Assembly: GCA_021166845.1 (NCBI GenBank)
Contig: JAJPEP010000108.1
Location: forward strand, 1 to 64,000
Direction of reading: 5' to 3'
From: Thiobacillus sp.
GTDB lineage: Bacteria; Pseudomonadota; Gammaproteobacteria; Burkholderiales; Thiobacillaceae
Length of the DNA: 64,000 bases
A program made the translations under genes and the position numbers. The notes under the pieces were generated by a model. That model was not told the origin of the DNA. It searched no databases and saw only the letters and a list, made by a program, of their open reading frames with translations. Numbering within the stretch: position 1 is the stretch's first letter; every line of letters begins with the position of its first letter. Positions 35,209 to 45,166 of this stretch are shown here, piece after piece.

Positions 35209-35595
35209 TTACTCCAGACCCTTTTTCTGTTTGTAATCGGCGACCGCGGCCTTGATCGCGTCTTCGGCCAGGATCGAGCAATGGATCTTCACCGGCGGCA
35301 GCGCGAGTTCCTCGGCAATCGCGGTGTTCTTGATTTCCATCGCCTGGTCGAGGGTCTTGCCCTTGACCCATTCGGTCACCAGCGAGCTGGATGCAATCGC
35401 CGAGCCGCAGCCGTAGGTCTTGAACTTGGCGTCTTCGATCAGACCATCCTTGCCGACCTTGATCTGCAGCTTCATCACGTCGCCGCAGGCGGGCGCGCCG
35501 ACCATGCCGGTACCGACGCCCTCGTCATCCTTGGTGAAGGAACCGACGTTGCGGGGGTTTTCGTAATGGTCGAGTACTTTATCGCTGTATGCCAT
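35209..35595 (-). CDS. iscU: Fe-S scaffold protein IscU
   Basis: MVGAPACGDVMKLQIKV, KTYGCGSAIASSSLVTEWVKGK, HCSILAEDAIKAA. Confidence 0.98.
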   Translation of the reverse strand: MAYSDKVLDHYENPRNVGSFTKDDEGVGTGMVGAPACGDVMKLQIKVGKDGLIEDAKFKTYGCGSAIASSSLVTEWVKGKTLDQAMEIKNTAIAEELALPPVKIHCSILAEDAIKAAVADYKQKKGLE

Positions 35596-35604
35596 TTTTT
35601 GCTC

Positions 35605-35731
35605 CTTTCAGTTAGGGGTCAGGGGTCGGGATTCAGGGGTCAGGGGGGTGTGCGGCCAAAGGCGGCGCCAATCAACAAGGCGCGGAGCGCAACATCCCCT
35701 GAACCCTGATCCCTGAATCCTGGCTCCTATA
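35605..35731. repeat. Inverted-repeat intergenic element (copy 2, opposite orientation) in the iscU-iscS gap
   Basis: AGGGGTCAGGGGTCGGGATTCAGGGGTCAGGGG ... CCCCTGAACCCTGATCCCTGAATCCTGGCTCC. Confidence 0.8.
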
Positions 35732-36940
35732 TTAGTGTGCAGCCCACTGCACGGAATTCAGATCGACGCCTTCCTTGAACATTTCCCATAGCGGGGAAAG
35801 CTCGCGCAGCTTGCCGATCTTTTCGTGCAGCAATTTAATTGCGTAATCGACTTCTTCCTCGGTGGTGAAGCGGCCGATGGAGAAGCGGATCGAGCTGTGC
35901 GCCAGTTCGTCGCTGCGGCCCAGTGCGCGCAGCACGTAGGACGGTTCCAGGCTGGCCGAGGTACAGGCCGAACCGCTTGACACCGCCAGATCCTTGATCG
36001 CCATGATCAGCGATTCGCCTTCGACGAAGTTGAAGCTGACGTTGAGGTTGTGCGGCACGCGCTGGTCGATGTCGCCGTTCAGGTGCACTTCCTCGATGTC
36101 CTTGAGGCCGGTGTAGAGGCGGTCGCGCAGCATGCGGATGCGCTCGTTCTCGGTCGCCATCTCTTCTTTGGCGATGCGGAAGGCTTCGCCCATGCCGACG
36201 ATCTGGTGCGTCGCCAGCGTGCCCGAACGCATGCCGCGCTCATGACCGCCGCCGTGCATCTGCGCTTCCAGGCGAATGCGCGGCTTGCGGCGCACGTACA
36301 GCGCGCCGATGCCCTTGGGACCGTAGGTCTTGTGCGCCGAGAACGACATCAAATCCACGGGTAGCGTCTTCAGGTCGATCGGCATCTTGCCGGTGGCCTG
36401 CGCCGCGTCGACGTGGAAGATCACACCCTTTTCGCGGCAAATCCTGCCGATCGCCTCGATGTCCTGGATCACGCCGATCTCGTTGTTGACCGCCATCACC
36501 GAGACCAGCACGGTGTCGGGGCGGATCGCCGCGCGCAGCACGTCCAGATCGAGCAGGCCGTTGTCCGCAACGTTCAGATAAGTCGCCTCGAAGCCCTGGC
36601 GCTCCATCTCGCGCACGGTGTCGAGCACGGCCTTGTGTTCGGTGCGCACGGTGATGATGTGCTTACCCTTGGTGGCCGAGTAGAAATGGCCAGCGCCCTT
36701 GATGGCGAGGTTGTTCGATTCGGTGGCGCCGGAGGTGAACACGATTTCCTTCGGGTCGGCGCCGACCAGCGCGGCGACCTGGGCGCGCGCCTCTTCCACC
36801 GCAGCTTCGGCTTCCCAGCCATACGGATGCGAGCGCGACGCCGGGTTGCCGAAGTGCTCGGTCAGATACGGAATCATCCTGGCCGCCACGCGGGGATCGA
36901 CCGGGGTGGTGGCGGAATAATCGAAATACAGTGTTTTCAT
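35732..36940 (-). CDS. iscS: Cysteine desulfurase IscS
   Basis: [69 protein letters not shown]. Confidence 0.98.
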   Translation of the reverse strand: MKTLYFDYSATTPVDPRVAARMIPYLTEHFGNPASRSHPYGWEAEAAVEEARAQVAALVGADPKEIVFTSGATESNNLAIKGAGHFYSATKGKHIITVRTEHKAVLDTVREMERQGFEATYLNVADNGLLDLDVLRAAIRPDTVLVSVMAVNNEIGVIQDIEAIGRICREKGVIFHVDAAQATGKMPIDLKTLPVDLMSFSAHKTYGPKGIGALYVRRKPRIRLEAQMHGGGHERGMRSGTLATHQIVGMGEAFRIAKEEMATENERIRMLRDRLYTGLKDIEEVHLNGDIDQRVPHNLNVSFNFVEGESLIMAIKDLAVSSGSACTSASLEPSYVLRALGRSDELAHSSIRFSIGRFTTEEEVDYAIKLLHEKIGKLRELSPLWEMFKEGVDLNSVQWAAH

Positions 36941-36990
36941 CGTGTTGCCCTTAACCTCAATAGCTGAATCTTGGATTGCCTGGTCCGGGA

Positions 36991-37455
36991 TCAGGCCGCC
37001 AGCGGCGTCACCTTCAAGGCGCGGCGATCCTGTAGCACCTTTTCCTTACATCCTTCCTGCTTGGCCACCAGGGTCGCCAGTGTCACATTATCGAGATAAT
37101 CATATATGTGCGCATTCAGGCCAACCCACAGGTCGTGGGTCATGCAGCGGTGTTCGTCCTGGCAGTTTTCCTTGCCCCCGCACTGGGTCGAATCGATGGG
37201 TTCGTCCACTGCGCGTATAATATCGGCCACGCTGACGTCGCCAAGCGGCCGGGCGAGATAATAACCGCCGCCGGGGCCGCGTACGCTTTCGACCAGTTCG
37301 TGGCGACGCAAACGGCTGAAAAGCTGCTCCAGATACGACAGGGATATATCCTGGCGCTCGCTGATGCCAGCCAGCGTCACCGGATTCTTGCCGCCGCGCA
37401 GCGCCAGATCGAGCATGGCAGTGACGGCGAAGCGGCCTTTGGTGGTCAATCTCAT
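36991..37455 (-). CDS. iscR: Fe-S cluster-responsive regulator IscR (Rrf2)
   Basis: [38 protein letters not shown] cluster-ligand region. Confidence 0.97.
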   Translation of the reverse strand: MRLTTKGRFAVTAMLDLALRGGKNPVTLAGISERQDISLSYLEQLFSRLRRHELVESVRGPGGGYYLARPLGDVSVADIIRAVDEPIDSTQCGGKENCQDEHRCMTHDLWVGLNAHIYDYLDNVTLATLVAKQEGCKEKVLQDRRALKVTPLAA

Positions 37456-37487
37456 GACGTGTTCTCCTGAATTTCGCCCGAATATAA

Positions 37488-37514
37488 AATTCCCGAGCGA
37501 TTTAGTCAACTATT
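37488..37514 (-). promoter_or_regulatory. IscR type-1-like site overlapping a sigma70-like iscR promoter
   Basis: Minus strand AATAGTTGACTAAATCGCTCGGGAATT, with TTGACT-17-TATATT spacing. Confidence 0.75.
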
Positions 37515-37525
37515 CCTTACCTTAA

Positions 37526-37542
37526 CGATTTAGTCAACTATT
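37526..37542 (-). promoter_or_regulatory. Second IscR-like half-box at the 3' end of cysE
   Basis: Minus strand AATAGTTGACTAAATCG, exact repeat of the 5' half of the iscR site; ATAGTTGACTAA encodes the cysE terminal Ile-Val-Asp-stop. Confidence 0.6.
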
Positions 37543-38288
37543 TTGTTCAAATAGTTCGGATCGAAATCGTCTGGTTGATCCTGTCCCACAGGCATTTCCA
37601 CGCCCAGTTTTTGCAACTGCGCCAGAATCAGTTCCAGCCGGTGGTCGGTGTGGGCGGAATGGTCGATCAGGCCGTGAATCGCCTTCACCACCGGGTCGTT
37701 CATGTCGGCCGAAATGGCATAGGCCGAGAAGCCGAGCTTTTCCGCCTGCTGGTTGCGCTGTATTTCGGCCGCGCTATCGAGGATGCGCGCCGGAATGCCC
37801 ACCGCCGTCGCATTGTCCGGCACATCCTTCACCACGACGGCGTTGGAGCCGACGCGGGCATTGGCGCCGATGGTGATCGGGCCGAGAATCTTGGCGCCCG
37901 CCCCCACCACCACGCCGGGCATCAGGGTGGGATGGCGCTTGCCCTTGTTCCACGAGGTGCCGCCGAGCGTCACGCCGTGATAGAGGGTGCAGTCGTCGCC
38001 GATCTCTGCGGTTTCGCCCACCACCACCCCCATGCCATGGTCGATGAAAACACGGCGGCCGATGGTGGCGCCGGGGTGGATTTCGATTCCGGTGAGCCAG
38101 CGCCCGACGTATGAGGTAAAGCGCGCCAGCCACTTCCACTCCATGCGCCACAGCTTGTTCGCCAGGCGGTGGATGACCATGGCATGAAAGCCGGGATACG
38201 TCGTGACCACCTCGAAGGTCGTGCGCGCCGCCGGGTCGCGGTCGAATACGACGGCAATGTCTTCCTTGAGCTGGCTGAACAGGTTCAT
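37530..38288 (-). CDS. cysE: Serine O-acetyltransferase
   Basis: Hexapeptide-repeat protein; [44 protein letters not shown]. Confidence 0.96.
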   Translation of the reverse strand: MNLFSQLKEDIAVVFDRDPAARTTFEVVTTYPGFHAMVIHRLANKLWRMEWKWLARFTSYVGRWLTGIEIHPGATIGRRVFIDHGMGVVVGETAEIGDDCTLYHGVTLGGTSWNKGKRHPTLMPGVVVGAGAKILGPITIGANARVGSNAVVVKDVPDNATAVGIPARILDSAAEIQRNQQAEKLGFSAYAISADMNDPVVKAIHGLIDHSAHTDHRLELILAQLQKLGVEMPVGQDQPDDFDPNYLNKIVD

Positions 38289-38300
38289 GTATTAAGGATG

Positions 38301-38328
38301 CTATTTCCGAGTTATCTAGTCAACTATT
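38301..38328 (-). promoter_or_regulatory. IscR type-1-like box between trmJ and cysE
   Basis: Minus strand AATAGTTGACTAGATAACTCGGAAATAG, overlapping the trmJ stop codon. Confidence 0.6.
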
Positions 38329-39084
38329 GAGATTCCGCGCCTTGACTGCCGCCCGCTTCGCGCCCTGCGCCGCGGTCAGGATCCCGCGCAGGATGTTCAC
38401 TTCCTCCTTCGCCAGTCGGGTGCGCGCAAACAGCCGCCGCAATTTCAGCATCAATTTGCTGGGCGAGCCGGGATTGAGGAATTCCAGTTCGGCAAGCGCG
38501 GCTTCCAGGTGGCCGTAAAACCGCTCCAGCTCGTCCCCGGTCGCCGCGTCCATTGCGGGCTGCGGCCAGCTCGCATGGCCCAGCCAGGCCTGGCGAATTT
38601 CGTAGCTCAGCACTTGCACGGCCGCCGCCAGATTGAGCGAGGTGTAGTCCGGGTTGGCGGCAATCGTCACCAGCCCCTGGCACAAGCCCAGCTCCTCGTT
38701 CGACATCCCGCTGGTCTCGTTGCCGAACACCAGCGCCACCGGGGCAGCCCGGGCCTCGGTCAGCAGACGGGTGGCCGCTGCGGGCGGCGTCAGTACGTCG
38801 GCCACGATATCGCGCCGCCGCGCCGACACGCCCAGCGCCAGCGTGGTACCGGCCAGCGCCTCGGCCAGCGTGGCACAGACGTGCGCCTGCGCCAGCAGGT
38901 CCCCCGCGCTCGCGGCCATCGCATCGGCCTGGCTGTTGGGAAATACAGCCGGGGTCACCAGATAAAGCTGCGACAGCCCCATCGTCTTCATCGCCCGCGC
39001 CGCCGCGCCGATATTGCCGGGGTGGCTGGTGCGCGTCAGCACGATACGAATATTGGCGAGAAGTTTCGGGTCTGACTGTGTCAT
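38320..39084 (-). CDS. trmJ: tRNA/rRNA methyltransferase, TrmJ-like (SPOUT)
   Basis: IRIVLTRTSHPGNIGAAARAMKTMGLSQLYLVTP, LVFGNETSGMSNEEL, SLNLAAAVQVLSYEIR. Confidence 0.93.
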   Translation of the reverse strand: MTQSDPKLLANIRIVLTRTSHPGNIGAAARAMKTMGLSQLYLVTPAVFPNSQADAMAASAGDLLAQAHVCATLAEALAGTTLALGVSARRRDIVADVLTPPAAATRLLTEARAAPVALVFGNETSGMSNEELGLCQGLVTIAANPDYTSLNLAAAVQVLSYEIRQAWLGHASWPQPAMDAATGDELERFYGHLEAALAELEFLNPGSPSKLMLKLRRLFARTRLAKEEVNILRGILTAAQGAKRAAVKARNLNS

Positions 39085-39129
39085 CAAGTAAAATGCTGAG
39101 CTCGTTCTTTGAATCTATTGCCAGACATC

Positions 39130-39936
39130 ATGCATCCCATGCTCAATACGGCGGTGAAAGCCGCTCGCGAAGCGGGGCGGATTATCAATCGCGCCTCGCT
39201 CGACCTCGACCAGCTCACCGTAAGGAGCAAGCAGGACCGCGATTACGTCAGCGAAGTCGATCAAATGGCCGAACGCGCCATCATCGAAATCCTGCTCGGC
39301 GCCTATCCAAATCACGGGATTTTAGCAGAGGAGTCCGGCACGGCCGACGCCAGGAACGGCGAGGACTACCAGTGGATCATCGATCCGCTCGACGGCACCA
39401 CCAATTTCCTGCACGGCCTGCAGCAGTATTCGATCTCGATCGCGCTGAAGCACAAGGGTCAAATCACCCAGGCGGTGGTGTACGACCCCGCGCGCAACGA
39501 ACTCTTCACCGCCAGCCGCGGCCGCGGCGCCATGCTCAACGACCGCCGCATCCGCGCCAGCAAACGCGCCAAGCTCTCCGAATGCCTGATTGGCACCGGC
39601 TTCCCCTTCCGCGACTTCAGCTTCGCCGAGGCCTACCTCAACATGTTCCGCGACATGATGCTCGCCACCTCCGGCCTGCGCCGCCCCGGTTCCGCCGCGC
39701 TCGACCTGTGCTACGTGGCGTGCGGTCGCTACGACGGTTTCTGGGAAATGCACCTGCAACCCTGGGACCTCGCCGCCGGCAGTTTGATCGCGCAGGAATC
39801 CGGCGCCCTGGTCGGCAACTTCATGGGCGACGAAGGCTTTCTGGAGTCCGGCAACATCGTCGCCGCCACCCCGAAAATCTTCGCGCAGATGCTGCAGGTC
39901 ATCGCCCCGCACCTGCCGCCCGAACTGAAGGCCTGA
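39130..39936 (+). CDS. suhB: Inositol monophosphatase family protein
   Basis: [52 protein letters not shown]. Confidence 0.94.
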   Translation: MHPMLNTAVKAAREAGRIINRASLDLDQLTVRSKQDRDYVSEVDQMAERAIIEILLGAYPNHGILAEESGTADARNGEDYQWIIDPLDGTTNFLHGLQQYSISIALKHKGQITQAVVYDPARNELFTASRGRGAMLNDRRIRASKRAKLSECLIGTGFPFRDFSFAEAYLNMFRDMMLATSGLRRPGSAALDLCYVACGRYDGFWEMHLQPWDLAAGSLIAQESGALVGNFMGDEGFLESGNIVAATPKIFAQMLQVIAPHLPPELKA

Positions 39937-40019
39937 TTTTGCGGGCGGCCACCAGCGAATGGTGGACGAACTGGAAGACAATGCGACCCGCCATCATCTA
40001 CACAAGCGGGTCAATTCAA

Positions 40020-41762
40020 TTACTGCATAAGCAAATGACCCGGGTTGCTGCCCATTGAGTGACTGGCAGGGCTCAGCTCGTAATACACAACGACCTCATT
40101 GCCGGCGCCGATGTACTGCATTTCCAGGCTCAAGCGTCGCACCAGTTCGACACCGCGCCCATACAGCCTGGCCGGGGACATCTGCGACCTGGCTGCCCAA
40201 TCAAATCCAGGGCCGCTGTCACGCACGCCGATTTTCACCATCTTCCGGTTATCACGCCGCAGGATTTCGATATCGATGTCGATAAATCCCTCCTGCAGTT
40301 CCTCCAGTGCGCTCTGACGATGAGCGGCGTAGGTGGCGAAACCATCGCTGTTTGTTTTAAGCGAAGAATCTATCCGCAGCAGTCCGTGGTCCAGCGCATT
40401 GGAAACCAGTTCAGACAGAATAAGAAAAACCTGGCCGGCATGTTCTTTCGTCGCCGCGATCCGCTCGATCACGCCGGACAGGGCCGGCACCACATCCAGG
40501 CATTTCAGATCCTGCGCCTCGAAATGAAACGACATGCGCAAGCCATTGCTGCCATGTTCCGCGTCCGTCACATGAGCAACCGGCTGCGCCATCGTGCCTG
40601 GCGCCGGAACTGCCGCCATGAGCACGGTGATGTCATCCGCCAGCGCACCCACCCGATGCGCGTCGAGCGCCTGTATAAGCGTCTCGAAACGGTGCTCCGG
40701 CCCGGCCGATTCCAGCGTTGCGCAGGCGCGCTCAGCGCCAAACTGCTCGCCTTCGGCATTTTCAGCCTCGGTCAAGCCATCCGACCACAGGAACAGCTGG
40801 CATTCCCCCTCGTAGGAATACACCTCAAGTTCCGCGGAGAACTCTTCCGGCGGCAAAACGCCAAGCGGCACATGCCTGGATTTCCAGTGCTTGACGATTT
40901 TCCCGCTGGCATCGACCAGGCGGGGATAGGGGTTGCCGCCGTTCCAGACCTCGATCGTCCCCATCGCAGGATTGATCGAAACGAGCGTCAGGGCGGCATA
41001 TCGCCCCTGAGGCATCATGGTATGCATTCGGCTGTTCATCACCTCCACAATGCGCCCGATGCCATAGCCCAGCTCGGTCATGGCGTAAAAGGTATCGAAC
41101 TGGGGCAGCGAGGCCATCGCTGCGGGCAAGCCATGTCCCATGCCGTCGCTTAGCAGGATATGCAGGCATTTTCCGGGCGTTCGCGCAGCGGCAATCAGAT
41201 CGCCGCTGAAATGCCATGCGGGCGTCACGCGGTAGCGCAAGGCGGGGTCGTCGAGCCCTTCGCGGTTGACCATGTACGCCATCAACCGCGCCCCCAGGCG
41301 CCGCTCGTCTTCCGCCTGGCGGTAGTAGGCGGAAAGTTCCGCCGAATGCCGGGAGAGTTCCTGCTGCAGTTCGGCGATCCGCGCAAACACCTGAATCTTG
41401 GCCTGAAACACCGGCAAAGACAGCGGCTTGGTCAAATAGTCGTCCGCCCCCGCACGCAGCCCTTCGAGAATTTCATCCTCGCGAGTGAGCGCGGTCACCA
41501 TCAAAATCGGCAACCAGCGCGATCCCGCTGCCTGCCGGATGCGCCGCGTCGCTTCCAGGCCGCCGATCCCGGGCATCATCACATCCATCAGGATCATGTC
41601 CGGCGACTCGGCGAGGAATTTCTCCAGCGCCTCCTCACCCGAACGCGCCTCGATAAATCGATGCCCCATTCTTTTGACCACCTGACTGGCGATCGCAATA
41701 TTGTTGGCGATGTCATCCACCACCATGACCGTCATGCCAGTCTGACTCATCCGTCGATCCAT
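40020..41762 (-). CDS. Response regulator with PP2C/SpoIIE phosphatase and HATPase domain
   Basis: Receiver (VMVVDDIANNIAIASQVV, DMILMDVMMPG), LLSDGMGHGLPAAMASLPQFDTFYAM, C-terminal LSELVSNALDHGLL. Confidence 0.92.
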   Translation of the reverse strand: MDRRMSQTGMTVMVVDDIANNIAIASQVVKRMGHRFIEARSGEEALEKFLAESPDMILMDVMMPGIGGLEATRRIRQAAGSRWLPILMVTALTREDEILEGLRAGADDYLTKPLSLPVFQAKIQVFARIAELQQELSRHSAELSAYYRQAEDERRLGARLMAYMVNREGLDDPALRYRVTPAWHFSGDLIAAARTPGKCLHILLSDGMGHGLPAAMASLPQFDTFYAMTELGYGIGRIVEVMNSRMHTMMPQGRYAALTLVSINPAMGTIEVWNGGNPYPRLVDASGKIVKHWKSRHVPLGVLPPEEFSAELEVYSYEGECQLFLWSDGLTEAENAEGEQFGAERACATLESAGPEHRFETLIQALDAHRVGALADDITVLMAAVPAPGTMAQPVAHVTDAEHGSNGLRMSFHFEAQDLKCLDVVPALSGVIERIAATKEHAGQVFLILSELVSNALDHGLLRIDSSLKTNSDGFATYAAHRQSALEELQEGFIDIDIEILRRDNRKMVKIGVRDSGPGFDWAARSQMSPARLYGRGVELVRRLSLEMQYIGAGNEVVVYYELSPASHSMGSNPGHLLMQ

Positions 41763-42068
41763 TTACTTGATGGTGAACAGGCGGCGGAAATTCGACAGTT
41801 CGAAAACCTGGGCCACTGAACCCTTGCAATTCAGCAGCGTGATGGATTTCGAAGCGCCTTTTGCCCGCTCCTTGAGCAACAGCAGCATGCCCATGGCGGA
41901 ACTGTCGATATATTTCACCTGGTCGAAATCCAGTTCCAGTTCGTCGACACCGGCGTCTTTCAGCAGGGAATCGGTACTCTGGTTAAACACTACATGGCTG
42001 TTGAAATCGAAACGTCCGTTCAGCAACAAACGGGCCGTACTGCCGTCCTTCCGGGTATCTATATTCAT
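41763..42068 (-). CDS. STAS domain anti-sigma factor antagonist
   Basis: DFDQVKYIDSSAMGMLLLLKERAKG; ATG at 42068. Confidence 0.92.
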   Translation of the reverse strand: MNIDTRKDGSTARLLLNGRFDFNSHVVFNQSTDSLLKDAGVDELELDFDQVKYIDSSAMGMLLLLKERAKGASKSITLLNCKGSVAQVFELSNFRRLFTIK

Positions 42069-42121
42069 GGTCCAGCTCCTTTCAAAAATCAATCAATCGG
42101 GTATTCGGGCCTGTACCCGTC

Positions 42122-45052
42122 TCAAACCGTTTCCGGCAGGCGGCACGCGCCAGGAAGCTCGATCTCGAAGCGACTCCCTTCTCCCGGAACGCTCTCCACG
42201 CTGATATTGCCGCCCATCAAATCCACCAGATGCCGGCACAGCGCCAATCCCACACCAATACCTGGAATGCCGGAGTTTTCCGCATCCAGCCTGCTGAAAT
42301 ACTGGAACAGTTCATCGCGCTTCTCCAGAGGAATACCGATGCCGGTATCGCTGACGGCCAGGTGCATGACGCCGTCGTCCGACACATGGCAGGACACCGT
42401 CACGCGGCCGCCTTCGCGGTTGTACTTCACCGCGTTGCTCAGCAAATTGAGCATCACCTGCTTGAAGCGCTTCACATCGACACGCGCCATTTGCTGGGCG
42501 CATTCGCCGCCCAGATTGACGATCTCCAGGCCTTTCTCGGCGGCCTGCGCGGCGATCATCTCCAGGCACTCGCGTATCAGGTCAAATACATTGACGTCCT
42601 CCGGCTTCAGTTCCAGCCGTCCGGTCTCGATTCGGGACAGGTCCAGCACATCGTCGATCAGTTCGCGCAACTGCCAGCCGGAACGCAGAATGCGTTCGAC
42701 GCTTTCATGCTGTTCCTCATTCAGTGGGACGTGTGGATCGGAATCCAGCAACTGGGCGAACCCGACGATGGAATTGAGCGGTGTCCGCAGTTCATGGCCG
42801 ACATGGGAGAGGAATGTCGATTTGGCCTGGCTGGCCTGCTCTGCGGCCTTCTTGGCGCGCACCAGCGCCGCCTCCATGATCACCTGATCGGTCACATCGC
42901 TGATCGCCGCCACAAAATGCGTTATCGCACGCCCCTCGCTGCGCACCGGCGAGACAAACACATCGCACCACACGTTGCGGCCATGACGCGACACGCCCTC
43001 CACCACGGCATGCATCTCGTCACCCGAAGTCACCGCGTCGCGCAGGAACTGCCATGCGCCAAGGCTTCCCGCAGCTTCCGCCAATGCCGGCCAGCGCTGG
43101 CCGGGCAGGTCCGCTTCCGGCAATTCGACCATGTCCGAATACGCCGCATTGGCATACTCGATTCCGAAGTCGCCGCGCCGGAAAATCACGATACCGCTTC
43201 CACTCGCGGCAATCGCCCGGTCATGCAGGCGCAACGTATCCTCCGCTGCCTTGCGGCCCGTTACGTCGCGAACGGAAACCTGAATGCTCGCAATCTTCCC
43301 GGTCTTGTCGCGGGTAGGTACGGCGGAAGCATCCACCCATAGGTACTCGCCATTCCGGCGCCGCACCCGATACTCACACGCTCCCGGCCCACCGAGCAGC
43401 GCAGGCTGATGCAGCATTCTTTGCACCCGTTCGATATCGTCCGGATGCACCAGCTCGTAGCAGTCATGCCCGGCCAGTTCGGCCGACGCATAGCCCAGCA
43501 CGCGCTCGCAGGAGGGGCTGACATAGGAATACCGGCCATCCGGATCGTGCAGCGAAATCACATCCAGCGCATTATTGGCCAGCAGCCGGAAACGCTCTTC
43601 GCTTTTCTGAAGCGCCTCATCGATCGCCAGCGCACGGGTAATGTCGGTGCGAATCGAAAAGTAGCGTTCCAGCTGGCCGTTATCGTCGACGAAAGGCACG
43701 ATGGTCGAGGCCACCCAGTAATAGCTCCCGTCCTTGCGCCGGTTGCGGATGTTGCCGTGCCAGATTTTCCCCTGGGAAATCGTTTCCCACATCGTGGAGA
43801 AAAATTCGGGCGGATGAAAACCGGAGTTGATCAGCCGGTGCGTTTTTCCGATGATCTCTTCCCGCGCGTACTGGCTGATTTCACAAAACTTGTCGTTTGC
43901 ATAAACAATATTCCCCGCCGTGTCCGCAGCGCTCACGATGGCGTGCGCATTGAATGCATGCAGGTGCAGCCTCAGCTCGTGTTCGTGCGCTGCCAGCTTC
44001 ACCGCCATTCCGTCCAGTGCGTGCGCGAGTTCACTCAATTCGGTGCCCTCAGCCACCCCACTGCGTTGCGCAAGATCTCCCGCCGCATGCGCATTCGCCT
44101 GACGGATCAGGCTGCGCACCGGCGCAATCACCAGGCGCCCGGTTCCGATCCAGGCGAACAGCAGCATTCCGCCGAACGCGCCCAAGACCCCCAGTACGGC
44201 CAATCCTCCGGTGCGGCGCACCTGCGCCAACGCGATGTCTGTGGGAATGCCAACAGCGACAAACGCATTTTCCCTGGCCGAACTACTTTCCAGCTTGGCA
44301 AATGAAAACAGACGCAAGACCCCATCCCCCCCATGCGCCTCAGCCACGCCGGTCTCCGGGTCCGGCGTGCCGATCTTTCGAATCGCCGCGCTAACAGGTT
44401 TACCGCGCCAGATTTCTGGATTTCTTTCGCTGTGAAGAATGACACCGTTATGGTCATAAAAAAGCACCTCGGCACCCTCTGGCAATGCGCCCCCGAGGCT
44501 GCGCCGATTGAACCAGGAAAGATCCACCGACACGAACAGATAGGCCAGATGCTCGCCATGTCTGCCTTTAACAGGTTTGGCAACGATCACCACGGGCTCT
44601 TTTATCAGGACGCCCAAGTGATAGTCGCCCACCACAATCTCATCATGCCCCTGGCGGATCTGGCGGAACCACAGCCGGTCGCTGAAACTGCCCTCGTGTG
44701 TCTTGGGGGCTCCCATACAGATGGCATTTCCCTTGATGTCGGTCATGCCGGCATTGGCAAAAATTGCATGCTGTGAAAGCACTTCGTTGAAAATCGAACA
44801 AAATCCTGGGCTGCGCTCGATGATTGGCGGGCTGGCCGACAAGGAAAACAGCAGTTCCCGCGCTTTGTTAATATGCTCTTCCTGCTGCAGTGAAATGCCC
44901 TGCACCAAGACTTTTGTGTCCCGGTAAACATCGTCGACGGCATGGCGATACAGCTGCGCGCCGATGAACCAGGCAATCGCCAGCATGGGCAGCATTGCGG
45001 CCAATATCAATGCGATCAGCCGGGAACGCAGGCTTTTGAATACGCGTTTCAC
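42122..45052 (-). CDS. Membrane sensor histidine kinase with extracytoplasmic sensor, HAMP and PAS domains
   Basis: N-terminal TM, HAMP-like segment, PAS repeats, FLSHVGHELRTPLNSIVGFAQLL, SNAVKYNREGG. Confidence 0.93.
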   Translation of the reverse strand: MKRVFKSLRSRLIALILAAMLPMLAIAWFIGAQLYRHAVDDVYRDTKVLVQGISLQQEEHINKARELLFSLSASPPIIERSPGFCSIFNEVLSQHAIFANAGMTDIKGNAICMGAPKTHEGSFSDRLWFRQIRQGHDEIVVGDYHLGVLIKEPVVIVAKPVKGRHGEHLAYLFVSVDLSWFNRRSLGGALPEGAEVLFYDHNGVILHSERNPEIWRGKPVSAAIRKIGTPDPETGVAEAHGGDGVLRLFSFAKLESSSARENAFVAVGIPTDIALAQVRRTGGLAVLGVLGAFGGMLLFAWIGTGRLVIAPVRSLIRQANAHAAGDLAQRSGVAEGTELSELAHALDGMAVKLAAHEHELRLHLHAFNAHAIVSAADTAGNIVYANDKFCEISQYAREEIIGKTHRLINSGFHPPEFFSTMWETISQGKIWHGNIRNRRKDGSYYWVASTIVPFVDDNGQLERYFSIRTDITRALAIDEALQKSEERFRLLANNALDVISLHDPDGRYSYVSPSCERVLGYASAELAGHDCYELVHPDDIERVQRMLHQPALLGGPGACEYRVRRRNGEYLWVDASAVPTRDKTGKIASIQVSVRDVTGRKAAEDTLRLHDRAIAASGSGIVIFRRGDFGIEYANAAYSDMVELPEADLPGQRWPALAEAAGSLGAWQFLRDAVTSGDEMHAVVEGVSRHGRNVWCDVFVSPVRSEGRAITHFVAAISDVTDQVIMEAALVRAKKAAEQASQAKSTFLSHVGHELRTPLNSIVGFAQLLDSDPHVPLNEEQHESVERILRSGWQLRELIDDVLDLSRIETGRLELKPEDVNVFDLIRECLEMIAAQAAEKGLEIVNLGGECAQQMARVDVKRFKQVMLNLLSNAVKYNREGGRVTVSCHVSDDGVMHLAVSDTGIGIPLEKRDELFQYFSRLDAENSGIPGIGVGLALCRHLVDLMGGNISVESVPGEGSRFEIELPGACRLPETV

Positions 45053-45070
45053 GCTGTCCTCGATGGCCCG

Positions 45071-45142
45071 TCAAACGGGCAACCAGATTCGAAAAGCGGT
45101 GCCGCGCCCCGCATCGGCATGTGCGAACGCCACGCCGGGCAT
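45071..45142 (-). pseudogene. Possible remnant of a histidine kinase C-terminus
   Basis: Manual translation MPGVAFAHADAGRGTAFRIWLPV*, resembling the HATPase G-box/tail (GRGTxFRIxLPV). Confidence 0.5.
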
Positions 45143-45166
45143 TGATTCTCAACCCCCGCTTTACGC

